The notes under the pieces were generated by a model that was not told the DNA's origin, did not search any database, and was given only the letters and a program-made list of their open reading frames with translations. From Lacrimispora saccharolytica (GTDB lineage: Bacteria > Bacillota > Clostridia > Lachnospirales > Lachnospiraceae), in NCBI GenBank assembly GCA_016899975.1, contig JACJJN010000002.1, positions 62,001 to 126,000 of the forward strand: a DNA stretch of 64,000 nt, in the 5' to 3' direction. Shown piece after piece: positions 8,494 to 16,772 of this stretch. Position 1 is the stretch's first letter; each line of letters begins with the position of its first letter. The translations under genes and the position numbers were made by a program.

Positions 8494-9579
8494 ATGGAAC
8501 AGAAGCTGAAAGTTGGTATTTTAGGTGCAACAGGAATGGTTGGGCAGCGTTTTATCGCCCTTCTGGAAAATCATCCCTGGTTTGAGGTCGTAACCGTAGC
8601 GGCAAGCCCGAGAAGCGCGGGAAAGACTTACGAAGAAGCGGTCGGCGGAAGATGGAAAATGACCACTCCGATGCCGGAAGCCGTAAAAAATCTGGTTGTC
8701 ATGAATGTCAACGACGTAGAGCATGTAGCGTCTACCGTAGACTTTGTATTTTCTGCTGTTGATATGTCCAAAGATGAGATCAAGGCAATCGAGGAAGCGT
8801 ATGCAAAGACAGAGACCCCGGTGGTTTCCAACAACAGCGCGCATCGCTGGACCCCGGACGTACCGATGGTAGTGCCGGAGATCAACCCGGAGCATTTCGA
8901 TGTCATTGAGTTCCAGAAGAAACGTCTGGGAACCACCCGTGGATTTATCGCGGTAAAACCGAACTGTTCGATCCAGAGCTATGCGCCGGTACTGACCGCA
9001 TGGAAGGAATTCGAGCCATATGAGGTGGTTGCGACTACCTATCAGGCAATCTCCGGAGCAGGCAAGACGTTTAAAGACTGGCCGGAGATGGTGGAAAACA
9101 TCATTCCGTTTATTTCCGGAGAAGAAGAGAAGAGCGAGCAGGAGCCGCTGCGTCTCTGGGGAAAAATTGAAGACGGCGTGATCGTAAAGGCACAGGAGCC
9201 AAAAATCACCTGCCAGTGTATCCGTGTTCCGGTACTGAACGGACATACGGCAGCCGTTTTTGTAAAATTCCGCAAGAATCCGACCAAAGAGCAGCTGATC
9301 GAAAAACTGGTGAACTTCAAAGGCCTGCCGCAGGAACTGAATCTGCCAAGCGCTCCGAAGCAGTTCATCCGCTATATGGAAGAAGACAACCGTCCGCAGG
9401 TAACCCTGGATGTGGATTACGAAAACGGAATGGGCGTTTCTGTGGGACGTCTTCGCGAGGATTCCATCTATGACTGGAAGTTTGTCGGTCTGTCCCACAA
9501 CACCGTGCGCGGCGCAGCCGGCGGAGCGGTTCTCTGCGCAGAGACTCTGACAGCAAAAGGATTCATCAAAGCAAAATAA
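8494..9579 (+). CDS. asd: Aspartate-semialdehyde dehydrogenase
   Basis: This 361-residue enzyme reduces aspartyl phosphate to aspartate semialdehyde, the branch point to lysine, diaminopimelate, threonine and methionine. The N-terminal GATGMVGQR is the NADP-binding loop, VKPNCSIQ holds the catalytic cysteine and GHTAAVFVKF contains the active-site histidine region. The length and the PNCSIQ form fit the archaeal/fungal-like subgroup of Asd, which is common in Clostridia. It appears monocistronic, with its own promoter upstream and a hairpin downstream. GGAGAGAG precedes the ATG. Confidence 0.93.
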   Translation: MEQKLKVGILGATGMVGQRFIALLENHPWFEVVTVAASPRSAGKTYEEAVGGRWKMTTPMPEAVKNLVVMNVNDVEHVASTVDFVFSAVDMSKDEIKAIEEAYAKTETPVVSNNSAHRWTPDVPMVVPEINPEHFDVIEFQKKRLGTTRGFIAVKPNCSIQSYAPVLTAWKEFEPYEVVATTYQAISGAGKTFKDWPEMVENIIPFISGEEEKSEQEPLRLWGKIEDGVIVKAQEPKITCQCIRVPVLNGHTAAVFVKFRKNPTKEQLIEKLVNFKGLPQELNLPSAPKQFIRYMEEDNRPQVTLDVDYENGMGVSVGRLREDSIYDWKFVGLSHNTVRGAAGGAVLCAETLTAKGFIKAK

Positions 9580-9682
9580 GATGGCTGCATACATTCTGCA
9601 CAGGAAAGATACAGCCTGGCGGAACTGCTGCGAACAGTAACCATACAGCGAATATACAGCGAACATAAAGACAGAATGAACA

Positions 9683-9725
9683 GAAGCCCTTCCGAACGGG
9701 GATTGAACCCGCCCGGAAGGGCTTC
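9683..9725. terminator. Terminator hairpin between asd and the aldehyde dehydrogenase gene
   Basis: GAAGCCCTTCCG (9683-9694) pairs perfectly with CGGAAGGGCTTC (9714-9725). It lies between convergent genes. The U tract is weak (ctgcatatttt), so termination strength is uncertain. Confidence 0.7.
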
Positions 9726-9761
9726 CTGCATATTTTGGCAATCTGCACGCCCTGCTTTGTG

Positions 9762-9786
9762 GGAATGAATTTTCAAGCACGCTCTA
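9762..9786 (-). repeat. Short dispersed motif TAGAGCGTG-TTGAAAATT, copy 1
   Basis: Read on the minus strand this 25-mer matches 62309-62333 at 23 of 25 positions. Shorter related copies lie at 18371-18390 and 60926-60945. Here it overlaps the stop codon of the aldehyde dehydrogenase gene. Confidence 0.5.
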
Positions 9787-11163
9787 TCGCAGGAAGATAT
9801 GGAGAAGTTTTTCGTTGAACTTCCGGTAAGGCTGATACCGCATGGGAAGATCCAGCCAGGTTTTCTTGTCCACGATGCTCTTGTAGTGGGAAAAGGTCCG
9901 GAAACCTTCTCTGCCATGATAGGAGCCCATTCCGCTCTCTCCGAAGCCGCCGAATCCCATTTCGCTGGTGGCAAGGTGAATGATCGTATCGTTGATGCAG
10001 CCGCCGCCGAATCCGCAGTGTGCAGTTACTTTTTTCGCCGCGGCGCGGTCGGAAGTGAAGATATACAGCGCCAGAGGATGCTGCATGGAATTGATCTTCC
10101 GGATAGCATCGTCCAGGGAATCGTAAGTGAGTACAGGAAGTACGGGGCCGAAAATCTCTTCCTGCATCACTGTGTCGTCAAAAGTGACGTGATCCATGAC
10201 CGTCGGTTCGATTTTCAGCGTGTCCCGGTCGGAATTTCCACCGTGAACCACTTTTTTCGGATCGATCAGGCCTGTAATGCGGTCGAAGTGTTTTTCGTTG
10301 ATGATCTTTCCGTAATTTTCATTGGTCAGCGGTTCCGATCCGAATTGCTGCTGAATCTGCTTTTTGATTTCCTGTACCAGCTGTTCCCTGACTGTACGGT
10401 CGCAGTAAATATAGTCGGGAGCCACGCAGGTCTGTCCGCAGTTCAGGTATTTTCCAAAGACGATCCGCCGGGCGGCCAGCTTAAGGTCGGCGCTTTTTTC
10501 CACGATGCAGGGACTCTTTCCGCCAAGTTCCAGGGTTACCGGTGTTAAATGCTGTGCGGCGTGCGCCATCACATCTTTTCCGACCGCCTGACTGCCTGTA
10601 AAGAAGATATAGTCGAAATGTTCATTTAACAGACAGGTATTTTCCGCCCGCCCGCCGGTGACCACGGCGACGTATTCTTCGTCGAAGCATTCGTGGATCA
10701 TGCTCTGGATCGCACGGCTGGTGTTGGGAGAATAGGCGCTCGGCTTGACAACTGCGGTGTTTCCAGCGGCGATCGCGTCCGCCAGCGGATCGATGGTCAG
10801 AAGGAACGGATAATTCCAGGGACTCATGATCAGCGTGACGCCATAGGGGGACGGTTTCACGAAGCTCCTGGAGTGAAACTGTGCCAGAGGGGTGTATACG
10901 GTCTTTTCTCTGGCGAAGGAGCGGACATGTTTCAGCATATAGGTGATTTCTGTCAGGACAAGTCCGGTTTCACACATAAAGCTTTCGTAGGCACTTTTTC
11001 CAAGATCCTTCCGGATTGCCTCGTTCAGTTCCGCTTCATGTTCCTGGATATAAGTTCTCAGTTTTTTCAGCGCGCGGATCCTGCCGTCCAGGGGCAGTGT
11101 GGCGCCTGTGTAGAAATATGCCCGCTGTTTTTCAACGATCTGTCTGATTTCTGATTCGTTCAT
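9784..11163 (-). CDS. Aldehyde dehydrogenase, class 3-like
   Basis: The 459-residue protein oxidises aldehydes with NAD(P). The N-terminal fold is followed by SPWNYPF (about 112), the cofactor loop FFTGSQAVGK (about 188-197), LELGGKSP carrying the general-base glutamate (about 210-217) and NCGQTCVAPDY with the catalytic cysteine (about 243-253). The length of about 460 and the short N-terminus match the class 3 (YwdH/AldH) group. Its start overlaps the stop of the deleted alcohol dehydrogenase gene by 4 bp, so the pair forms one operon once suited to alcohol-aldehyde interconversion. Confidence 0.92.
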   Translation of the reverse strand: MNESEIRQIVEKQRAYFYTGATLPLDGRIRALKKLRTYIQEHEAELNEAIRKDLGKSAYESFMCETGLVLTEITYMLKHVRSFAREKTVYTPLAQFHSRSFVKPSPYGVTLIMSPWNYPFLLTIDPLADAIAAGNTAVVKPSAYSPNTSRAIQSMIHECFDEEYVAVVTGGRAENTCLLNEHFDYIFFTGSQAVGKDVMAHAAQHLTPVTLELGGKSPCIVEKSADLKLAARRIVFGKYLNCGQTCVAPDYIYCDRTVREQLVQEIKKQIQQQFGSEPLTNENYGKIINEKHFDRITGLIDPKKVVHGGNSDRDTLKIEPTVMDHVTFDDTVMQEEIFGPVLPVLTYDSLDDAIRKINSMQHPLALYIFTSDRAAAKKVTAHCGFGGGCINDTIIHLATSEMGFGGFGESGMGSYHGREGFRTFSHYKSIVDKKTWLDLPMRYQPYRKFNEKLLHIFLR

Positions 11164-11762
11164 AGGGCGTGCTCCTCCTTCTGTTCATAGTCTTCTTCCA
11201 TCAGGATATGATAGAATGTTTCCAGTTCCTCGGCATCCATGAGAACGGGAACCGGATAGAGAGGATTTGCCTCCTTGTCTGCGTAATGGGCAAGTTTCGG
11301 AATGTCTTCCTCCCGGATCTGCGGAATCGTGTTCCCGATCCCAAACCGCTGTTTCATGGACTTGATCTCATCAATGAATGCGTTTGCTGCCTGCTCACAG
11401 GGCGTTTCTTTTGTACAGATTCCTGCGGCGACGGCAAGCTTGGACAGCTTTTTGTGGATGGATTCTCCGTATTTCTGGAGTACGTACGGGAGCAGGACGG
11501 CGTTGGTATATCCGTGCGGGACGTTGTATTCCCCGCCCAGAGAATGCGCCACCGCATGTACATATCCTACATAGGATTTGGTAAATGCACATCCCGCATA
11601 GTAAGAAGCGTGCAGCACGTTTCCGCATTTTTCCCGCAGGATAATCTCCGGAAGCTTTTTGACGCTCCCCACAACTTCCGGCGTCCGGTATGGAAGAAAC
11701 GGAAGGGCGAGTTTGAATACTGTCTGATAGGTTCTGCAGTAAGCTTTCTTTAATCTGTTCAT
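11160..11762 (-). pseudogene. Iron-containing alcohol dehydrogenase with a large in-frame internal deletion
   Basis: The 200-codon frame starts like a full iron alcohol dehydrogenase (MNRLKKAYCRTYQ, then ALPFLPYRTPEVVGSVKKLPE) but by about residue 45 jumps to the C-terminal helical domain (HASYYAGCAFTKSYVG, then VHAVAHSLGGEYNVPHG). Family members are about 380-400 residues, so roughly 180-200 are gone, including the Rossmann-type NAD-binding domain and the first Asp and His metal ligands. The two later histidines remain. The junction is near 11600-11625. It cannot bind NAD normally and is most likely inactive, yet the frame, promoter and coupling to the aldehyde dehydrogenase gene are kept. 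Confidence 0.85.
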
Positions 11763-11802
11763 CTTGTAATTCCCCGCTTATACAAATTTTTATCCAAAAC
11801 AG

Positions 11803-11831
11803 ACTATAGCAACAGAGGGGTGAAAAGTCAA
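11803..11831 (-). promoter_or_regulatory. Promoter of the deleted alcohol dehydrogenase / aldehyde dehydrogenase operon
   Basis: On the minus strand TTGACT (11831-11826) is followed after 17 bp by TATAGT (11808-11803), 41 bp before the start codon. The strong match shows that the operon should still be transcribed. Confidence 0.65.
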
Positions 11832-11848
11832 TGCTTTTCGCGCGGATG

Positions 11849-12013
11849 AAAAAATCCCTGAGCGGGTGGCACAGGCGGACCGTGGGCGGTTGCAAAGAGC
11901 CGGAAAATCTAACCGTTCCGAAGCCCCTGCGGACGGGCACCGGAGCGCTAAGATTTTCTCGGCTCTTTGCAAATGCCCATGGTCCGCCTGTGCCACCCGC
12001 TCAGGGATTTTTT
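11849..12013. repeat. Long hairpin repeat, copy 1 (165 bp)
   Basis: A perfect 33-bp inverted repeat (11849-11881 with 11981-12013) begins AAAAAATCCCTG and ends CAGGGATTTTTT. Inside it a further near-perfect stem pairs 11884-11910 with 11951-11978. The remaining central segment holds the shared core GGACGGGCACCGGAGCG (11931-11947). No open frame is supported. The outer A and T tracts could make it a terminator on either strand. A related copy lies at 21415-21675. Confidence 0.85.
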
Positions 12014-12058
12014 CTGTTTCTTGGTACCGGTAGGTGTGGATATTAAAAGTACGAATAT

Positions 12059-12117
12059 TTCACAAAATAGCACATAATATTTTGTGAATAATTTTGGTTT
12101 CAAAGAAGAGTTTGAAA
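12059..12117. promoter_or_regulatory. Two stacked inverted repeats upstream of the FNT promoter
   Basis: TTCACAAAATA (12059-12069) is the reverse complement of TATTTTGTGAA (12078-12088), with an 8-base loop. TTTCAAA (12098-12104) is the reverse complement of TTTGAAA (12111-12117). Both lie just upstream of the promoter at 12130-12158 and could be regulator operators. I cannot name a regulator. Confidence 0.4.
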
Positions 12118-12129
12118 TCACACTTTTTG

Positions 12130-12158
12130 TTGTGTTATTTCTTTAACGATGGTATAAT
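12130..12158 (+). promoter_or_regulatory. Candidate promoter for the FNT channel-topB operon
   Basis: A consensus TATAAT (12153-12158) lies 17 bp after TTGTGT (12130-12135), a weak -35 box. Transcription would start near 12165, leaving a leader of about 180 bases. Confidence 0.5.
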
Positions 12159-12164
12159 GTCTTT

Positions 12165-12339
12165 ATTCGGAAAAGGAGGTATTTTTCATCAGGACGCTGC
12201 AAAGTAACATGTATGGGTACAGTTGAGAAAGAAGCCGGAGCCGGAGGCAGGTGAGGATGATGCAGCTGCAGCCATAGAAAACCAAGCCTGGCGGAAATCC
12301 CAATGACAGACTGACAGGCTGACAAAGAAAGGGGGATTT
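12165..12339 (+). promoter_or_regulatory. Structured 5' leader of the FNT channel gene, possible attenuator or riboswitch
   Basis: GCTGCA (12196-12201) can pair with TGCAGC (12261-12266), enclosing a TGTA-GGG-TACA hairpin and a GC-rich segment. AGCCTG (12285-12290) can pair with CAGGCT (12315-12320). AAATCCC (12295-12301) can pair with GGGATTT (12333-12339), which covers the ribosome-binding GGGGG and is followed by U residues. The last two stems interlock, so they are either alternative structures or a pseudoknot, as in regulatory leaders. I recognise no known riboswitch class. Confidence 0.4.
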
Positions 12340-12343
12340 TTTT

Positions 12344-13102
12344 ATGCCTTACGAAGACGTAGAAAAATTTGAACAAATTGCAAAGGGAAAAATTAAATTT
12401 CTGGAGGAACATTTCGGACGATATTTTCTGAGAGCCATTATGGCCGGTTTCTTTATCGCAGTTGCGATGATCTACAGTAATGTTGTCGGAAATCTGTTCA
12501 GTGAATCGGATCCTGCGATGGGTAAGTTCCTGAGCGGTATCGTGTTCTCCATTGCGGTTCTGCTGATCACATTTATCGGCAGTGAGCTGTTCACAGGAAA
12601 CAACCTGATGATGGCGTTCGGCGCTTACCAGAAGGCGGTATCCTGGAAAGCAGTCGGAAAAGTATGGCTGGTCAGCTATATCGGCAACTTTGTCGGATGT
12701 TTTATTTTTTCCCTGATCTTTGTGGGGGCAGGAGCGTCAGGCACTGCGGATTACTTTGCAAGTATCATTGATGGAAAGCTGACGATACCGGCAGGACAGA
12801 TGTTCCTGCGTGCGGTTCTTTGTAACTTCTTTGTCTGTCTCGCAATTGTGTGCGGAAACAAGATGAAGAACGAGGCGGCGAAATTCCTGATGATCGTGAT
12901 CTGTATCTCAGGATTCGTAGTATCCGGTTTTGAGCACAGCATCGCCAATATGGCTACGTTCACAACGGCTATGCTGCTGGTACCGGGTGTCTCGATTGTC
13001 GGCGTGCTGCGAAGTATGCTGATTGTAACTTTAGGAAATATGGTCGGCGGAGCGCTGCTCCTTGGCTGGCCGCTTTGTAAAATGAGTGCACCGAAAGAAT
13101 GA
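12344..13102 (+). CDS. Formate/nitrite transporter family channel
   Basis: This 252-residue protein has six hydrophobic segments and the FNT hallmarks. ELFTGNNLMMAF (about 84-95) is the periplasmic constriction loop, and SGFEHSIANM (about 196-205) carries the central histidine that protonates the transported anion. FNT channels conduct formate, nitrite, hydrosulfide or acetate-like anions. The gene overlaps topB by four bases, and a structured leader precedes it. The substrate is not evident; formate is likely in a fermenting anaerobe but is inferred. Start ATG 12344 follows AAAGGGGG. Confidence 0.9.
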   Translation: MPYEDVEKFEQIAKGKIKFLEEHFGRYFLRAIMAGFFIAVAMIYSNVVGNLFSESDPAMGKFLSGIVFSIAVLLITFIGSELFTGNNLMMAFGAYQKAVSWKAVGKVWLVSYIGNFVGCFIFSLIFVGAGASGTADYFASIIDGKLTIPAGQMFLRAVLCNFFVCLAIVCGNKMKNEAAKFLMIVICISGFVVSGFEHSIANMATFTTAMLLVPGVSIVGVLRSMLIVTLGNMVGGALLLGWPLCKMSAPKE

Positions 13103-15174
13103 CAAAATCTTTATACATAGCTGAAAAGCCCAGCGTGGCGCAGGAATTTGCGAAGGCTTTAAAAGAAAATATGCAGCGGAGGGATGGCTATCTGGAATCA
13201 CAGAATTCCGTGGTGACCTGGTGTGTCGGACACCTGGTCACCATGAGCTATCCGGAAAAATACGATCCCAAATATAAACGGTGGAGCTTTGAGACTCTGC
13301 CGTTTCTTCCGAAAACCTTTCTGTACGAAGTGATCCCGGGGGTGGAGAAACAGTACCGTATCGTGAGCGGTCTTCTCAACCGGGAGGATGTGACGACGAT
13401 CTATGTCTGCACCGACTCCGGACGGGAAGGAGAATATATCTACCGTCTTGTTGCGCAGATGGCGCAGGTCGGTGACAAAAAGCAAAAGAGAGTCTGGATC
13501 GATTCCCAGACAGAAGAGGAGATTCTCAGAGGAATCCGTGAAGCGAAGGATGAGAGTGAGTATGACAATCTTTCAGCCTCCGCTTATTTACGTGCTAAGG
13601 AAGATTATCTGATGGGGATCAATTTTTCCCGTGTCCTGACGCTGAAGTATGGCAATACGATCGCCAACTATCTGGGAACAAAATACCAGGCGGTTTCCGT
13701 CGGCCGTGTGATGACCTGTGTGCTGGGAATGGTCGTGCGCAGGGAGCGGGAGATCCGTTCCTTCGTCAAGACGCCGTTCTACCGTGTATTGGCGCAGATG
13801 TCCGTGGAAGGGCGGAAGTTCGACGGAGAGTGGAAAGCTATGGAGGGGAGCAAATACTTCCAGTCTCCGCTGCTGTACAAGGACAATGGGTTCCGCAAGA
13901 AAGAGGATGCGGAACTGCTGATCAGTGAACTGAGGCAGACAGAGCCGCTGACAGCGGTCGTGGAAAAGGCAGAGCGCAGGAAGGAAAACAGGAATCCGCC
14001 GCTTCTTTATAATCTGGCGGAACTGCAGAATGACTGCGCGAAATTGTTCAAGATCAGTCCTGACGAGACATTGAAGATCGTCCAGGAACTGTATGAGAAA
14101 AAGCTTGTGACGTACCCAAGAACAGATGCCCGCGTGCTGTCCAGCGCAGTGGCGAAAGAGATCCACAGGAACCTGGCGGGACTGAAAAACTACGGGAAGA
14201 CAGCGGCGCTGACGGCGGAAATCCTGGAAAATGAAAGCTATAAAAAGATCGGAAAGACCCGCTATACCAATGACAAGCTGATCACAGACCACTATGCGAT
14301 CATTCCCACAGGACAGGGGCTTGGAAATCTGAGAAATCTGAGGGAACTTTCCGAAAAAGTCTATGAGGTGATCGTGCGGAAGTTTTTGGCAGTCTTTTAT
14401 CCGCCTGCCGTGTACCAGAAGGTTTCTCTGACGTCTGCCGTTGGGAAAGAATATTTCTTCTCCAGCTTCAAGGTTTTGGTGGATGAGGGCTACCTGAAGG
14501 TCATGCAGTACTCTTTTGGAAGAAAGCAGGAGGCAGCGTCCGGAAGAAACAGCAGAAATGCTGCGGCTGACGGACAGGAAACCGGAGAGGAAGTGGCAGA
14601 GTCCGGAAAGGATTCCGGAGAAGAAGGGCAGGACATGGCATGCGACCGGAGTTTTCTGGACGCCCTGGCAAAGGTGCGGAAGGGAAGCGTTCTTCCTATC
14701 GAAGATTTCCGGATCAAAGAAGGGGAGACTTCCCCGCCGAAGCGTTACACTTCGGGCTCGATGATCCTTGCCATGGAAAATGCCGGACAGCTGATCGAAG
14801 ATGAGGAACTGCGGGCGCAGATCAAGGGAAGCGGGATCGGGACCAGCGCCACCAGGGCGGAGATCCTGAAGAAGCTGTTTTCCATCCAGTATCTTTCCCT
14901 GAACAAAAAGACGCAGGTGATCACACCGACCCAGCTTGGAGAAATGATCTTTGATGTGGTCAATCAGTCCATCCGTTCGCTGCTGAATCCGGAGCTGACG
15001 GCAAGCTGGGAGAAAGGGTTGACTTACGTGGCTGAGGGCAGCATCACCACGGAAGAATATATGACAAAGCTGGAAACTTTTGTGGCGCGGCATACGGAAA
15101 ATGTGAAGCGCATGCACCCGTCCTATGGGCTGCGGCAGTGTTTTGACGCCTATGCGGATGTTTATAAGAAATAA
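13099..15174 (+). CDS. topB: DNA topoisomerase III (type IA)
   Basis: The 691-residue protein has the TOPRIM start (SLYIAEKPSVAQEFA, then CTDSGREGEYIYR with acidic metal-binding residues) and the catalytic tyrosine in VTYPRTDARVLS, about residue 335. The length fits TopB, which decatenates replication intermediates, rather than the longer TopA. Residues about 475-510 form a low-complexity Gly/Glu/Ser linker, an insertion relative to short family members. No C-terminal zinc-finger repeats are seen. Its ATGA overlap with the FNT channel gene implies translational coupling between two unrelated functions. Confidence 0.93.
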   Translation: MTKSLYIAEKPSVAQEFAKALKENMQRRDGYLESQNSVVTWCVGHLVTMSYPEKYDPKYKRWSFETLPFLPKTFLYEVIPGVEKQYRIVSGLLNREDVTTIYVCTDSGREGEYIYRLVAQMAQVGDKKQKRVWIDSQTEEEILRGIREAKDESEYDNLSASAYLRAKEDYLMGINFSRVLTLKYGNTIANYLGTKYQAVSVGRVMTCVLGMVVRREREIRSFVKTPFYRVLAQMSVEGRKFDGEWKAMEGSKYFQSPLLYKDNGFRKKEDAELLISELRQTEPLTAVVEKAERRKENRNPPLLYNLAELQNDCAKLFKISPDETLKIVQELYEKKLVTYPRTDARVLSSAVAKEIHRNLAGLKNYGKTAALTAEILENESYKKIGKTRYTNDKLITDHYAIIPTGQGLGNLRNLRELSEKVYEVIVRKFLAVFYPPAVYQKVSLTSAVGKEYFFSSFKVLVDEGYLKVMQYSFGRKQEAASGRNSRNAAADGQETGEEVAESGKDSGEEGQDMACDRSFLDALAKVRKGSVLPIEDFRIKEGETSPPKRYTSGSMILAMENAGQLIEDEELRAQIKGSGIGTSATRAEILKKLFSIQYLSLNKKTQVITPTQLGEMIFDVVNQSIRSLLNPELTASWEKGLTYVAEGSITTEEYMTKLETFVARHTENVKRMHPSYGLRQCFDAYADVYKK

Positions 15175-15223
15175 AGAATATAAGAAATAGAGAGTATAAA
15201 CAAGAAAGAAAAGAGGTTGAACG

Positions 15224-15889
15224 ATGAAAGGAATTACGATTCAGGAACTTTACGATTTGAGGGAGACGATCGCGGCGGAGCTTTTTGAGGGAAAAATCTT
15301 TCCCTGGGAGGTTTTGCCGGAAATCGGAGCATTTCTTGTGAAGCTTGGAAATACGCTTCCGGAAGAGGAATATGAGAAAAAGGGAGAGAATATCTGGATC
15401 GCCAGGGATGCCAAAGTCGCTCCGACAGCATCCATCACCGGTCCCTGTATCATCGGGAAAGGCGCGGAAGTGAGACACTGTGCGTTTATCCGCGGCAATG
15501 CCCTGGTGGGCGAGGGGGCAGTGGTTGGAAATTCCACAGAGCTGAAAAATGTGATCCTGTTTAATAAAGTACAGGTTCCCCATTATAACTATGTGGGTGA
15601 TTCTGTTCTGGGTTATAAAGCTCATATGGGAGCAGGATCCATTACTTCCAATGTGAAATCCGACAAGAAACTGGTGGTCGTGAAAGGAGACGGCGAAGAG
15701 CTGGAGACGGGGCTGAAAAAATTCGGCGCAATGCTCGGCGATGAGGTGGAGGTCGGATGCGGCAGTGTCCTGAATCCGGGAACGGTCGTAGGCCCTCATT
15801 CCAATATCTATCCGCTGTCCAGTGTGCGGGGCGTGGTTCCGGCAGATTCGATTTTCAAGAACAGTAAGGAAATCGTAAAGAAATATTGA
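15224..15889 (+). CDS. Left-handed beta-helix (GlmU C-terminal-like) protein
   Basis: The 221-residue protein has hexapeptide repeats from about residue 58 to 200 (for example IARDAKVAPTASITGPCIIG, KGAEVRHCAFIRGNALVG), which form a left-handed beta-helix as in GlmU acetyltransferase domains. The nucleotidyltransferase domain of GlmU is absent. Such stand-alone proteins are often annotated as UDP-N-acetylglucosamine pyrophosphorylase, but the visible fold supports only an acyltransferase or binding role. AGAGG precedes the ATG and a clear terminator follows the stop. It may be co-transcribed with topB, 49 bp upstream. Confidence 0.75.
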   Translation: MKGITIQELYDLRETIAAELFEGKIFPWEVLPEIGAFLVKLGNTLPEEEYEKKGENIWIARDAKVAPTASITGPCIIGKGAEVRHCAFIRGNALVGEGAVVGNSTELKNVILFNKVQVPHYNYVGDSVLGYKAHMGAGSITSNVKSDKKLVVVKGDGEELETGLKKFGAMLGDEVEVGCGSVLNPGTVVGPHSNIYPLSSVRGVVPADSIFKNSKEIVKKY

Positions 15890-15911
15890 GTGTCAAAGTA
15901 TTGACGATTCA

Positions 15912-15956
15912 AGTGTATCGTTGTATTATTTAAACAGTACAATGATACACTTTTTC
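15912..15956 (+). terminator. Intrinsic terminator after the beta-helix gene
   Basis: AGTGTATCGTTGTA (15912-15925) pairs with TACAATGATACACT (15938-15951) with one mismatch, followed by a run of T. Confidence 0.85.
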
Positions 15957-16061
15957 CTTTCTGCGGGATCCTGTGCAGGAAATGTAATCGTTCAGCGGGC
16001 TGAAGGGCTGCAAGGTAATCCACACAGTATTTCGCGGAACAGAACATGAGGAGGGCCTGAT

Positions 16062-16772
16062 ATGCTGGAAGTACAGAATCTGACGAAACGATACAACAAA
16101 ACACTGGCGGTGGACAATGTGAGCTTTACGGTAAACACTGGAAGGATTGGGATTTTGCTGGGTCCCAACGGCGCGGGAAAATCTACGGTGATCAAGAGCA
16201 TTGCCGGTCTTCTGAAGTATGAGGGCGGCGTGGGGATCGACGGGCTTCCGGCAAGGACGACGGAGGCAAAGAAGATTTTCGGTTATGTTCCGGAACTTCC
16301 GGCGCTGTTTCCCAATCTTACCGTGGCGGAACATCTGGAGTATATCCGCAGGGCTTATGACGTTTCCGTGTCGGACGAGGAAGTGGAGAAGCTTCTGGAA
16401 CGGTTTGAGATGGAAGACAAGAAAGAAAAGCTGGGCAGTGAGCTTTCCAAGGGTATGATGCAGAAGGTGAGCATCTGCTGCGCGCTGCTGATCCATCCCC
16501 GGGTTATGATGCTGGATGAGCCGATGGTGGGACTGGATCCCCGGGCGATCAAGGAACTGAAGGAAGTGATCCTGGAACTGAAAGAACAGGGAACCACGGT
16601 ACTGATCAGTACGCATATGCTGGAGATGGTGCAGGAGCTTTGGGATGATGTATTCGTGATGGAGAAAGGGCATATTATCGCGGTGTACCATCGGGAGGAA
16701 GTCAGCGATCAGAATCTGGATGAGCTGTTCTTCGCAGTGACGGAGAAGGAGAAAGGAGAGGCCCATGCGTAG
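16062..16772 (+). CDS. ABC exporter ATP-binding protein
   Basis: The 236-residue ATPase contains GPNGAGKST (Walker A, about 34-42), SKGMMQKVS as a divergent signature (usual LSGG, here LSKG), MLDEPMVGLDP (Walker B, about 148-158) and the H-loop ISTHMLE. The LSKG form is common in export-type ATPases paired with large permeases. The next gene overlaps by 8 bp and encodes the membrane partner. The transported substrate is unknown. The start follows GGAGGG. Confidence 0.9.
   Translation: MLEVQNLTKRYNKTLAVDNVSFTVNTGRIGILLGPNGAGKSTVIKSIAGLLKYEGGVGIDGLPARTTEAKKIFGYVPELPALFPNLTVAEHLEYIRRAYDVSVSDEEVEKLLERFEMEDKKEKLGSELSKGMMQKVSICCALLIHPRVMMLDEPMVGLDPRAIKELKEVILELKEQGTTVLISTHMLEMVQELWDDVFVMEKGHIIAVYHREEVSDQNLDELFFAVTEKEKGEAHA

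Noticed and set aside
12165-12339. Match of the FNT leader to THF, ZTP, cobalamin, glycine, c-di-GMP or T-box classes
   Set aside because: None of the conserved sequence elements of these classes could be found in it.
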